In this document: piece by piece, positions 1-6,985 of the stretch
How positions within the stretch are numbered: position 1 is the stretch's first letter
Layout: every line of letters starts with the position of its first letter
Assembly: GCA_036389135.1 (NCBI GenBank)
Contig: DASVQP010000029.1
Location: 124,001 to 188,000 of the forward strand
Direction of reading: 5' to 3'
Length of the DNA stretch: 64,000 bases
Source of the DNA: Longimicrobium sp.
Lineage (GTDB): Bacteria; Gemmatimonadota; Gemmatimonadetes; Longimicrobiales; Longimicrobiaceae
Program-made: the position numbers and the translations under genes
Notes under the pieces: generated by a model
What the model saw: the letters and a program-made list of their open reading frames with translations, nothing else
Database searches by the model: none
What the model was told of the DNA's origin: nothing

Positions 1-118
1 AAAGCAGGGATCAGGGATTAGGGATTAGGGATCAGGAACAGCGTATCGGGGGGCACAAAGATCGGGGAGTGGGCGATGTTGCGGTTACCAATCCCCAGTC
101 CCTGATCCCTATTCCCTA
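1..118. repeat. Intergenic fold-back repeat of GATTAGGG-type units
   Basis: The left end carries tandem GGGATTA/GGGATCA units (about 7-40). Their complement, CCCTGATCCCTATTCCC, follows near 100-118, so the stretch can fold back on itself. The same unit recurs near 17429-17460, and a related GGAATGGG unit lies near 31706-31740. It sits just beyond the 3' end of the solute-binding protein gene. No gene is visible in it. Confidence 0.55.
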
Positions 119-1159
119 TCAGTTCCCCTTCCCCCGCACGTGCTCGTCCCAGTGCCGCATCCACTCCGGCGAGCGCTGCTGCAGGCGCGCCCAGTTCATG
201 GGCTCGGGCTTGATCTGGGCGCGGGCCTGGCGCAGGCGCTCGGGGAGCGAATCGGCCGGGATGTCCGTGCGGGCGGGGAGGCGGGCGAATTCGCGCGCGG
301 CGGCCAGCACCGCCGGGGTGCCGCCCACGAACTCGGCGAACTCCTGCGCCCGCTTCGCGTTCGGCGCGCCGCGCACCACCGCAACCGCGTCCACCAGCAA
401 CGGCGTGCCGCTGCGTGGAAAGACGTAGGCGATGGGGTACTTGCCGCGCAGCGCGTCGATGTCCGGCATGTCCCACAGCGTGATCAGACCTTCCTGGCGC
501 GCCAGCTTCTGGTAGAGGAGCGTGGGGTTCAGGACGTAGTCCTTGGTCTGCGCATCGAGCCGGCGGAGCCACTGGAAGCCCTGCGCCGTGTCGCCGGTGG
601 CGCGTACGCTGCGGTCCACGATCATCCCGAAGATGGTGCGCATGGTGCCGCTTGCCATTGGATCGCGGATCAGCACCTTGCCCTTCCACTTCGGGTCCAG
701 CACCTCGTCCCAGTCCTTAGGCGCGTCTGCCGCGGAGACGATGGCGGAGTTGTACGCGATCACCTCCGGCGTCACGTAAGTGCCGTACCAGTAGCCCCTT
801 GGGTCTTTTGCGTCGGCGGGGAGGCCGGCGGCCCAGGTGGGGGTGAAGCGCGCAAGGAGGGAGTCGCGCGCCGCGTCCTCGAACGTGCCCGCGGGAGCGC
901 CCCACCACACGTCCGCCTGCGGGTTCGCGCGCTCGCTGCGAAGCCGGTCCAGCACCTCCTGCGAGCCCATGTCCACCGTCTGCACGTCCACTTCGGGGTG
1001 CAGCGCCTCGTACCGCTTCTCGAACGCCTGCAGCATGTCGCGTCCGTGCGGCGAGTACACGGTCAGCGTCTCGCGCCCATCCCCGCACCCGGCGAGGAGG
1101 ACGGCGGCGAGCGCGGCGGTGCGTCGGGTCATCAGGCTCATCGTGTAGGTGCGCATCAT
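119..1159 (-). CDS. ABC-type solute-binding lipoprotein (iron/thiamine-type, family 1)
   Basis: The product has about 346 residues. It starts MMRTYTMSLMTRRTAAL and runs into a lipobox (LLAGC), so it should be a lipid-anchored periplasmic binding protein. The motifs LTVYSPHGRDML near the N-terminus and WWGAPAGTF, VIAYNS and DPKWKGKVLI further in are typical of AfuA/FbpA-like and related family 1 binding proteins. The substrate cannot be read from the sequence. I chose the ATG at 1159 because it overlaps the stop of the upstream PIG-L gene in an ATGA arrangement, which suggests translational coupling. No permease or ATPase gene is in view, so its transporter partners would lie left of the window or elsewhere. 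Confidence 0.8.
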   Translation of the reverse strand: MMRTYTMSLMTRRTAALAAVLLAGCGDGRETLTVYSPHGRDMLQAFEKRYEALHPEVDVQTVDMGSQEVLDRLRSERANPQADVWWGAPAGTFEDAARDSLLARFTPTWAAGLPADAKDPRGYWYGTYVTPEVIAYNSAIVSAADAPKDWDEVLDPKWKGKVLIRDPMASGTMRTIFGMIVDRSVRATGDTAQGFQWLRRLDAQTKDYVLNPTLLYQKLARQEGLITLWDMPDIDALRGKYPIAYVFPRSGTPLLVDAVAVVRGAPNAKRAQEFAEFVGGTPAVLAAAREFARLPARTDIPADSLPERLRQARAQIKPEPMNWARLQQRSPEWMRHWDEHVRGKGN

Positions 1160-3744
1160 GGGGCTCCGTTGCCGGCTGTCCCCTGCTTCCCCAACGCCAG
1201 CAGGTTCGCGAACAACCGCCACGCACCCGGCACCCCCTCCGGAAGCTGTCGAAAGAAAGCCAGGCCAGTGTAGACGTACGTCCCCTGGCCCACCTTTGCG
1301 GCCAGCAGGCCGCCTCGCAGCGGCTCCGCGCCCGGGTCGCCCGTCTCCAGAAGCGGGGTGTAGCGCGGGTCCCACGTCTCCGCGAAGTACAGGCCGCGCT
1401 CCTGCTCCCATCCCGCGAAGTCCGCGTCGGTGATGCGGTTGGGCGTCGTGAACACCGGGTGCGACGGCTCCAGGAGGCGAACCGGCGCGTTCTCGTCGGT
1501 TACGCGGCCGTGCGGTCGGGCCATCGTGAGGGGATACGGTGCGAAGTTGCCCTCGATCAGCTCGTATTTGTTGTACTGCACGACCAACGTCCCCCCGCGC
1601 CGCACCCAATCCAGCAGCCGGGCGTTGTGCCGTGCGAGGTCCGGGCGCACCTCGTAGGCGCGGCTCCCGGCCACGATCACGTCGAAGCGGTTCAGGTCGC
1701 CGCCGGCCAGCGCATCCTCGTCGATGAGCGTGGGGCGGATGCCGAGCTGCGCGAGAACGCCGGGGCCTTCCTCGCCCGCCCCTTCGATGTAGCCCACCCG
1801 CAGCCCCGCGGGGACGCGCACGTCAAAGGCGCGCACCAGCGTAGCGGCGTCCGAGTACAGCGGGCGCGCGCGGACGTGGGTGTAGTCCACCATCTGCACC
1901 GCGCGGGTGAAGCGGCGGCCGTCCGCGGCCTGGAAGACGGCGGACGTGGGGTAGTCGCCGGCGCGGAGGGCGGCGGGAGCGCGGACCGTGAACTCGGCCT
2001 CCTTCACCTCGCCGGGGGCGGCAAAGGTCACGGGGAGCGAGGCGGGCTGCGCCGTCCACCCCGCCGGAAGCTCCAGCCGCAGCGTCCCGCCGATGCCGCC
2101 GGGTGCCTCGCTCGCCAGGTCCACGCGCAGTCGAAAGGTGCGCTCGCCGGAGAGCGGGAGGATGCGCACCGCGCGCTCCGTCCGCACCGAGACGGCGGGG
2201 ACGACCATCACCGGACGGCGCAGCTCGCCCTGGCGCAGGTCGACTTCGCGAAAGGTGGCCTCGCGCTCCATCGCCAGCCCGGCGCCCGCCACCGTCACGC
2301 GGGCCGAGACGCGCACGGGGTCGGCGTCAAAGGGCTCGGATGCGGCGGAATCGCCGGCGGGCCACGAGTACAGGTCGCCCTGGCGCGGGCGGCGCAGGAA
2401 GTACGGCTCGGTGACCGCCGCGTTGGCCGGGATGCTCACCCGGAAGCGGCGCGTCAGGATGGTGCCCGCCTCCAGCGGCGCGGTCGGCAACGGCGCCGCC
2501 GCCTCCGCCATCCATCCGGCGGGAAGGCGCGGCTGCAGCTCCGCGACCGTCACGCGCTCCCGTCCGCCGTTCCAGAGCGAAAGGTCCAGCGTGAACGTCT
2601 GCCCCGGAACCATGCGCGCATCGTCGGAGATGCCGTCCAGCACCAGGCCGGCAGCGCGCGCGAGGGCATCCTCGGCATCCCGCATCTCGGCGGCGCGGCG
2701 GAAAGCGTCCGGCTCGGTGGATGCACCCGCCGAGCGGAGCGCCTGGAGCGCGGACGCAAGCAGCCCCACCATGGGATCGCCCGTCGAGCCCCGGTCGATC
2801 GTCCCCGGGTTCAGAGCGACACGCGTGCCGAGGAGGAGCGTCTCGTAGCGCGTAAGGGCGCGGTTCTCACCGGCCACCGTGGTGTCGATCCCCTCCCACA
2901 TCGACCGCTCCGGCCCCGTGGGCGCCGGGAGGATGCGCCGCAGGTAGCCCCAGCGCGGCCCGGCGGTCTCCGGCCGACCCATGTCCTGCGAGCGGTGGCG
3001 CGAGCGGCTCGCCATCGCCAACTGGAAGGGGGAGCGGCCGATCAGCGGGTCCAGGTTGCCGATGGCGAGGCGCACCGTGGCGTTGGTGGAATCGCCGCGC
3101 AGCGACTGGTACAGCTTGGCGGTGCGGTGCGGGCGCAGGCCGGCCGCGATCTGCTCCGGGAAGCGTGCCGGGTCAGCTGCGGCGGCGAAGGCCTCGCGCG
3201 CCATGATGCCGGAGACCTGGTGGTGGCCGTGGCCGTCGCGTGGAGTGCCGCTGAAGACGGGGATGATGACGTCCGGGCGGAAGCGGCGCACCACGTACAC
3301 CACGTCGCGCAGCACCTCGTCGCGCGGCCAGTGGCGGAACGTCTCCTCGGCGTTGCGCGAGAAGCCGAAGTCGTAGGCGCGGGTGAAGAATTGCCGCGCG
3401 CCATCCACCCGGCGGGCGGCCAGCAGCTCCTCGGTGCGCAGCAGCCCGAGCGCTTCGTGCAGCTCGGGGCCGATGCCGTTCTGCCCCCCCTCGCCGCGGG
3501 TGAGCGACAGGTACGCCACGTCCGCGCCCTGCTCCAGCGCGAGCGCGGCCAGGAGCTGGGTGTCTTCGTCGTCGGGGTGGGCGCCCACCATCAGCACGCG
3601 CTTGGCGACGCCCAGCCTGCGCAGCGAGAGCCCCAGCCCCGCCGCGCCGCCGTACTCCGCGGCGGGCTGGGCGGCGGCTTGCTCCACGTTCGCGCAGAGC
3701 ATCGATGTGGCCGCCAGCACGGCGGCGAAGGTGCGAGTACGCAT
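1156..3744 (-). CDS. Secreted PIG-L (LmbE-like) family deacetylase
   Basis: The product has about 862 residues with a signal peptide (MRTRTFAAVLAATSMLCANV...AAA). An N-terminal PIG-L domain follows: LMVGAHPDDED at about residues 51-61 holds the zinc-binding H and D of the AHPDD motif, and GHGHHQ near residue 178 supplies further zinc-site histidines. PIG-L enzymes remove N-acetyl groups from GlcNAc-containing substrates. The remaining 600 or so residues look like beta-sandwich domains followed by a glutamine-amidotransferase-like region (FDVIVAGSRAYEVR...LLDWVRRGGTLVVQ). The longest frame starts 28 residues earlier, but the signal peptide argues for 3744. The stop overlaps the start of the solute-binding gene. 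The substrate is unknown; a secreted sugar deacetylase is the safest reading. Confidence 0.85.
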   Translation of the reverse strand: MRTRTFAAVLAATSMLCANVEQAAAQPAAEYGGAAGLGLSLRRLGVAKRVLMVGAHPDDEDTQLLAALALEQGADVAYLSLTRGEGGQNGIGPELHEALGLLRTEELLAARRVDGARQFFTRAYDFGFSRNAEETFRHWPRDEVLRDVVYVVRRFRPDVIIPVFSGTPRDGHGHHQVSGIMAREAFAAAADPARFPEQIAAGLRPHRTAKLYQSLRGDSTNATVRLAIGNLDPLIGRSPFQLAMASRSRHRSQDMGRPETAGPRWGYLRRILPAPTGPERSMWEGIDTTVAGENRALTRYETLLLGTRVALNPGTIDRGSTGDPMVGLLASALQALRSAGASTEPDAFRRAAEMRDAEDALARAAGLVLDGISDDARMVPGQTFTLDLSLWNGGRERVTVAELQPRLPAGWMAEAAAPLPTAPLEAGTILTRRFRVSIPANAAVTEPYFLRRPRQGDLYSWPAGDSAASEPFDADPVRVSARVTVAGAGLAMEREATFREVDLRQGELRRPVMVVPAVSVRTERAVRILPLSGERTFRLRVDLASEAPGGIGGTLRLELPAGWTAQPASLPVTFAAPGEVKEAEFTVRAPAALRAGDYPTSAVFQAADGRRFTRAVQMVDYTHVRARPLYSDAATLVRAFDVRVPAGLRVGYIEGAGEEGPGVLAQLGIRPTLIDEDALAGGDLNRFDVIVAGSRAYEVRPDLARHNARLLDWVRRGGTLVVQYNKYELIEGNFAPYPLTMARPHGRVTDENAPVRLLEPSHPVFTTPNRITDADFAGWEQERGLYFAETWDPRYTPLLETGDPGAEPLRGGLLAAKVGQGTYVYTGLAFFRQLPEGVPGAWRLFANLLALGKQGTAGNGAP

Positions 3745-3832
3745 GGGTTGGGAAGGTAGGCATCGTGCGAGCGCGCACAAGTGCCCCGGCGTCCAGCATC
3801 CTCGATCTGCGAACCTCCTGAACCGCAAGCCT

Positions 3833-4004
3833 CACGCGGAGACGCGGGGACGCAGAAGGAACTGCAGGAAAGCTCACACAGAGGCCACAGAGGGGAACTG
3901 CAAGCCACAGAAAAACCTTTCTTGCTGTTCTCTCTGTTGCTCTGTGGCTCTGTGTGAGATCTGTTCATCTTTTCTCTCCTGCGTCTCTGCGCCTCTGCGT
4001 GAGA
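3833..4004. repeat. Nested palindromic 'CACAGAGG' intergenic repeat, copy 1
   Basis: Outer arms (CTCACGCGGAGACGCGG and CTCTGCGCCTCTGCGTGAG) enclose inner arms (CTCACACAGAGGCCACAGAG and CTCTGTGGCTCTGTGTGAG), so the whole unit of about 170 bp can fold into one long hairpin. Related copies occur near 5518, 9659, 16131, 34044, 50861 and 53309. It fills the gap between the PIG-L and symporter genes. No transposase is attached, so it resembles a MITE or REP-like element. Confidence 0.75.
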
Positions 4005-4077
4005 CCAGCCGTTAGATATCATTGTTGGGGGCTCGGAGACCAGGTACAATTCCGCCGCCTCGACCAGGGAAAGGATC

Positions 4078-4104
4078 ATGGCACTCAACGACGACGCAGC
4101 GTGA
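4078..4104 (+). other. Possible 8-codon leader ORF overlapping the symporter start
   Basis: An ATG at 4078 with an upstream AAAGGA reads MALNDDAA and stops with TGA at 4102-4104. That stop overlaps the GTG (4101-4103) used by the symporter. It could be a real leader peptide coupled to the symporter. It could also be the true N-terminus, separated from the main frame by a one-base change. The sequence alone does not decide. Confidence 0.4.
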
Positions 4105-5495
4105 ACCTCGTCCTCTTCGGCGTGCTGGCGTATGTGGGCTTCCAGTTCGCCGTGGGTATGTACGTGTCTCGCCGCATCCGTACGGAGACGGACTACCTGA
4201 TCGCGGGGCGCAGCCTGGGGTACGGGCTCGCCATCTTCACCATCTTCGCCACCTGGTTCGGAGCGGAGACGACGATCGGGGCGGCGGGCGCCATCTACCG
4301 CGACGGGCTGGGCGGCGGCACGGCGGACCCGTTCGGCTACGCCGCGTGCCTCCTGGTGATGGGGCTGGTCTTCGCGGTCCCCCTCTGGAGGCGCGAGCTG
4401 ACCACGCTGGCGGACCTCTTCCGCCAGCGCTATTCACCGGGGGTGGAGCGGCTGGCCGTGGTGCTCATGGTCCCCACTTCGCTGCTGTGGGCCGCCGCGC
4501 AGATCCGCGCCTTCGGGCAGGTGCTCAGCGGCGCATCGGGCGCCGAGGTCACGGCCATGATCACCCTGGCCGCGGCCATCGTGATCGCGTACACGGCATT
4601 CGGCGGGATGCTGGCGGACGCGTGGACGGACCTGGTGCAGGGGATCGCGCTGATGATCGGGCTGGCGGTGCTCTTCTTCGTGGTGCTGGCGGACACGGGG
4701 CTCGAGCCGCTCCGGCAGATCCCGGCGGAGCGGCTCCGTCTCTTCGGCGGGCCCGGCACGCCGCTCCTGGCCACGGTGGAGGCGTGGGCGGTGCCGTTGT
4801 GCGGCTCGGTGCTGGCCGCGGAGCTGGTGCAGCGCATCATCGCCACGCGCACGCCGCAGATCGCCCGCAACTCGTCGCTGGTGGCGGCGGGGATGTACCT
4901 CCTCTTCGGGATGATCCCGGTCACGCTGGGGCTGATGGGCCCGGCGCTCGTCCCCGGCCTGGAGCACCCGGAGCAGATCCTCCCCCGCGTCGCTGCGCAG
5001 TACCTCCCCGGGCTGCTGTACGTGATCTTCGCCGGCGCCCTCGTCTCCGCCATCCTCTCCACCGTGGACAGCGCGCTGCTGGTGGCGTCCGGCCTCCTGT
5101 CGCACAACCTGATCGTGCCGCTGTGGCCGGAGATGAAGGAGGAGCAAAAGGTGCGCGTGGCGCGCTGGGGCGTGGCGCTCCTGGGCGCGGTGGCATACGT
5201 GATGGCGCTGTACGCGGAGGGCGTGTACGCGCTGGTGGAGGAGGCGTCGTCGTTCGGGAGCGCGGGGATCTTTGTGACGCTGGTGATCGGCCTTTTCTCG
5301 CGCTATGGCGGTGCGGTGAGCGCGGCGGCGTCGCTGCTGGCGGGTGTCGGCTCGTGGGTGCTGGGGGCGTACGTGCTGGGGCTGCCGTATCCCTACCTCG
5401 TCTCCCTTGCAGCGGCGCTGCTCGCGTACGTGGCGGGCGCGCTGGTGGATGGTGCCCGCGCACGGGCGAGCGCCGTGTCTCCGGCGGGCGCCTGA
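4101..5495 (+). CDS. Sodium:solute symporter family transporter
   Basis: About 464 residues, almost entirely hydrophobic, with around 13 predicted membrane segments. The region RTETDYLIAGRSLGYG followed by FATWFGAETTIGAAG matches the first helices of SSF transporters. STVDSALLVASGLLSHN further on is the characteristic Na+-site region of the family. The substrate is not identifiable. The frame is open much further upstream, but the protein similarity begins at VNLVLFGVLAYVGFQ, so I place the start at the GTG at 4101. A good ribosome binding site serves only the overlapping short ORF at 4078, so translation may be coupled. Confidence 0.82.
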   Translation: MNLVLFGVLAYVGFQFAVGMYVSRRIRTETDYLIAGRSLGYGLAIFTIFATWFGAETTIGAAGAIYRDGLGGGTADPFGYAACLLVMGLVFAVPLWRRELTTLADLFRQRYSPGVERLAVVLMVPTSLLWAAAQIRAFGQVLSGASGAEVTAMITLAAAIVIAYTAFGGMLADAWTDLVQGIALMIGLAVLFFVVLADTGLEPLRQIPAERLRLFGGPGTPLLATVEAWAVPLCGSVLAAELVQRIIATRTPQIARNSSLVAAGMYLLFGMIPVTLGLMGPALVPGLEHPEQILPRVAAQYLPGLLYVIFAGALVSAILSTVDSALLVASGLLSHNLIVPLWPEMKEEQKVRVARWGVALLGAVAYVMALYAEGVYALVEEASSFGSAGIFVTLVIGLFSRYGGAVSAAASLLAGVGSWVLGAYVLGLPYPYLVSLAAALLAYVAGALVDGARARASAVSPAGA

Positions 5496-5517
5496 CGCGG
5501 GGCGGGGCTCCGGCTTG

Positions 5518-5698
5518 TCTCACGCAGAGGCGCAGAGACGCAGGGAAGAGAACAACGCAGAAAGCATCACACAGAGGCCACAGAAGGAACTGAAAGCCAC
5601 AGAGAAAGCGTTTTGCGGTTCTCTCTGTGGCTCTGTGTCTCTGTGTGAGCCATGCAGTCGCAGTTCTCTCCCGCGTCTCTGCGCCTTCGCGTGAGACT
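5518..5698. repeat. Nested palindromic 'CACAGAGG' intergenic repeat, copy 2
   Basis: It has the same two-layer palindrome as copy 1. The outer arms are CTCACGCAGAGGCGCAGAG and CTCTGCGCCTTCGCGTGAG. The inner arms are TCACACAGAGGCCACAGA and CTGTGGCTCTGTG. It starts about 20 bp after the symporter stop and ends 14 bp before a good promoter. Confidence 0.75.
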
Positions 5699-5711
5699 TC
5701 CGCCAAAGGGG

Positions 5712-5740
5712 TTGACAACCCGCAATCCCCCGTTTACACT
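5712..5740 (+). promoter_or_regulatory. Sigma70-type promoter upstream of the RNA array
   Basis: TTGACA at 5712-5717 and TACACT at 5735-5740 are separated by exactly 17 bp. The -35 box is a perfect match and the -10 box keeps TA and the final T. Transcription would start near 5747 and run toward the tRNA/Y-RNA array. There is no convincing gene before that array, so this promoter probably makes a structured RNA transcript or the array itself. Confidence 0.6.
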
Positions 5741-6292
5741 CTGCGTCTCACGGGAGTCGCGTCCCGATGTCACCCTGGCTCCGAGCTCGCCGTTGCGGCG
5801 GGCAGGGAGCCGACGATGCAGCGCATGGCGCAGCTCGGCAGGGACATCGGCGGCGCGATTTTTGTTTTCAGGAACCTGCGTGCGCACGTTTGGCGCGAAC
5901 GATACGGAAAGGGAAGAAAGCTTTCGATGACCCAGCTCCTCCACCTCACCAGCAATCCGGCCCCGGCACAGCCGCGGGGTGTCGCGCGGGCGTGTGCCCA
6001 TCGCGCAGGGGGTGAGGCGCATCCATACACCATCCGCGGTATTCGCGGCGGGTCGCGGGGTGTGGGGATGACGCAGGATAGCGTGCGACAGGAAGGAAGC
6101 GATCGATTCGGTCGCGAACATTGCAGCGCGGGAAGTCCCGGGGGCGGCGCCAGAGGCGCTTAGCCAGTCCGGAGCTTCACAGGGAGCGATCCACGTCGCC
6201 CCGCCCGCGCACTTTGCCGGGCGGGGCGATCTGCATTCAGGAACCCGGGACCCAGGAGGTGGATGAATTGAACGAGCAGCGACTGGAGTGAC
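5741..6292 (+). other. Untranslated stretch with hairpin, no gene seen
   Basis: About 550 bp between the promoter and the first tRNA-like fold. The frames that stay open lack recognisable protein sequence and normal start signals. A 10-bp perfect GC hairpin (GCCCCGCCCG and CGGGCGGGGC at 6198-6227, loop about 10 nt) is the clearest structure. The stretch may be a leader or an unrecognised small RNA; I could not match it to a known RNA family. Confidence 0.4.
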
Positions 6293-6369
6293 GGGCCGGC
6301 GGGGCGTGATGCCCCACCCCGGGGACAAACGCGACCCCCGGGCGTAAGGCGGATCGCTTCCGCCGGCCC
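6293..6369 (+). ncRNA. Cloverleaf-like structured RNA of tRNA size (candidate)
   Basis: The ends pair perfectly (GGGCCGGC at 6293-6300 with GCCGGCCC at 6362-6369). Three hairpins lie inside: GGGGC-GTGAT-GCCCC (6301-6315), CCCGGGG with an 11-nt loop and CCCCGGG (6318-6342), and GCGGA-TCGCT-TCCGC (6349-6363, which competes with the outer stem by a few pairs). The result is a four-way junction of 77 nt, the size of a tRNA, but without a TTCGA-type T-loop or anticodon. It sits 16 nt before tRNA-His. It could be a tRNA mimic, a processing signal or simply a GC-rich attenuator. Confidence 0.45.
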
Positions 6370-6385
6370 AACCCGAGCAAACAAT

Positions 6386-6459
6386 GGTGGCCATAGCTCA
6401 ACTGGCGGAGCATCGGGTCGTGGGCCCGAGGGTTGTGGGTTCGAGCCCCACTGGCCACC
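6386..6459 (+). tRNA. tRNA-His (GTG)
   Basis: A full cloverleaf. The acceptor stem begins with an encoded G at position -1 (6386) that pairs with C73 (6459), the hallmark of tRNA-His. The D-arm is GCTC/GAGC, the anticodon stem TCGGG/CCCGA, the loop TCGTGGG with anticodon GTG, and the T-arm GTGGG-TTCGAGC-CCCAC. Position 33 is C where almost all tRNAs have U, which is unusual. CCA is not encoded. It is the only gene of the tRNA set here with a normal 7-nt anticodon loop. It precedes the first insert-bearing tRNA by 8 nt, so the two are probably co-transcribed. Confidence 0.85.
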
Positions 6460-6467
6460 CCTGCCGG

Positions 6468-6591
6468 GAAGCCTGTAGCTCAGTGGTCAGAGCGCCGGAC
6501 TCTCGCCTCCCCGATCCTCGTCCGCTCGCGGGCCGCAGGTGGAGGCTCATCGCTAATCCGGAGGTCGCGGGTTCGATTCCCGCCGGGCTTC
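6468..6591 (+). tRNA. tRNA with ~50-nt insertion in the anticodon loop (no. 1; Lys or Arg type)
   Basis: Every arm is canonical: acceptor AAGCCTG/CGGGCTT with a further G:C pair outside (6468:6591), D-arm GCTC/GAGC, anticodon stem CCGGA (6495-6499) with TCCGG (6557-6561), variable region AGGTC, T-arm GCGGG-TTCGATT-CCCGC. The loop between the anticodon stems is 57 nt instead of 7. It contains a hairpin (GCCTCC 6505-6510 with GGAGGC 6541-6546) followed by TCATCG and CTAA. Excising about 50 nt could give CTCTTAA (anticodon CTT, Lys) or CTCCTAA (anticodon CCT, Arg); the exact junction is not fixed by the sequence. The insert is far too short for a group I intron. CCA follows C73 at 6592-6594. Confidence 0.65.
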
Positions 6592-6599
6592 CCATCTAC

Positions 6600-6657
6600 A
6601 CACCACGCCGCCCGGCTGCGGGGCGGCGCGGGAGGCGGCAAAGACGGCGCAGTGGAT
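6600..6657 (+). repeat. Spacer hairpin repeat between insert-bearing tRNAs, copy 1
   Basis: A conserved spacer: a GC hairpin around CCCGGCTGCGGGG, a GCGCGGG stretch, then AGACGGCGCAG and GGTGGA-like sequence leading into the next tRNA. It recurs at 6786-6844. In the second copy the hairpin stem has changed on both strands (GCCGCCC/GGGCGGC versus TGCCC/GGGTG types), which suggests that the structure is conserved. The tRNA-plus-spacer unit was probably tandemly duplicated. Confidence 0.6.
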
Positions 6658-6783
6658 GGAGCTCGTAGCTCAACTGGACAGAGCACCGGATTGCCTCGCC
6701 AACTCTCTTCGCCCGCCATGCGCGGGCCGGCGGCCGGGGCTTATCGGATTCGGGGGTTGCGGGTTCGAGTCCCGCCGGGTTTC
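6658..6783 (+). tRNA. tRNA with ~51-nt insertion in the anticodon loop (no. 2; Arg type likely)
   Basis: Acceptor GAGCTCG pairs with CGGGTTT (three G-U pairs) plus an outer G:C pair. The D-arm is GCTC/GAGC, the anticodon stem CCGGA (6686-6690) with TTCGG (6749-6753), and the T-arm GCGGG-TTCGAGT-CCCGC. The anticodon loop is 58 nt. It opens with TT, then a hairpin (GCCTCG 6693-6698 with CGGGGC 6735-6740, inner stem GCCCGC/GCGGGC), then TTATCG and GA. Joining TT to TCGGA gives anticodon TCG, and TTGC to GGA gives GCG, both Arg. The wobble-rich acceptor stem also has a G3-U70 pair, normally an Ala signal, so identity is not secure. It could be a tRNA mimic rather than a decoding tRNA. Confidence 0.6.
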
Positions 6784-6785
6784 CA

Positions 6786-6844
6786 TCGAAGGTCTCCACG
6801 TGCCCGGCTGCGGGGTGCGCGGGGGGTACAGACGGCGCAGCGGT
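6786..6844 (+). repeat. Spacer hairpin repeat between insert-bearing tRNAs, copy 2
   Basis: The second copy of the spacer described at 6600-6657, sharing CCCGGCTGCGGGG, GCGCGGG and GACGGCGCAGCGG. The hairpin stem differs but still pairs. It supports tandem duplication of the tRNA unit followed by divergence of acceptor and anticodon sequences. Confidence 0.6.
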
Positions 6845-6971
6845 GGACCTGTAGCTCAGCCTGGTAGAGCACTTTTGCCCTTCACGACACTCGTCCGGCT
6901 TCGGCCGGGCCGATGTGAAAGGGTTATCCCTGGCACGGAAGTGGTCGCGGGTTCGAATCCCGCCAGGTCCA
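6845..6971 (+). tRNA. tRNA with ~53-nt insertion in the anticodon loop (no. 3; identity unclear)
   Basis: Acceptor GGACCTG/CAGGTCC is perfect, with A73. The D-arm is GCTC/GAGC and the T-arm GCGGG-TTCGAAT-CCCGC. The anticodon stem CTTTT (6872-6876) pairs with GGAAG (6937-6941) using two G-U pairs. The 60-nt loop holds a hairpin (CCCTTCAC 6878-6885 with GTGAAAGGG 6915-6923, one bulged A) capped by a CCGGC-TTCG-GCCGG tetraloop hairpin. It is followed by TTATCC and CTGGCAC. If the insert ends after TTATCC the restored loop is CTGGCAC (anticodon GGC), but other junctions are possible. CCA is not encoded. The strong acceptor and T-arms argue against a random pseudogene. Confidence 0.6.
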
Positions 6972-6985
6972 TTTGACAGAACGAA

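Noticed and set aside
4022-5593. A 523-residue frame overlapping the symporter gene
   Set aside because: It is an out-of-frame shadow rich in Arg, Gly and Pro; the overlapping frame has clear transporter sequence.
5747-6292. 6S RNA, RNase P RNA or tmRNA in the leader before the array
   Set aside because: None of the signature motifs of these RNAs could be recognised.
6500-6936. Group I self-splicing introns in the three insert-bearing tRNAs
   Set aside because: The inserts are about 50-53 nt, far below the minimum size of the group I core (about 200 nt), and contain none of the P3-P8 arrangement.
6845-6971. Assigning the third insert-bearing tRNA to Ala (GGC), Val or Gly
   Set aside because: Several excision points give different anticodons and the acceptor stem lacks the Ala G3-U70 pair, so no identity is safe.
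6973-6978. TTGACA directly after the third insert-bearing tRNA as a promoter for the Y-like RNAs
   Set aside because: No -10-like hexamer lies 16-18 bp downstream; the region is GC-rich there.
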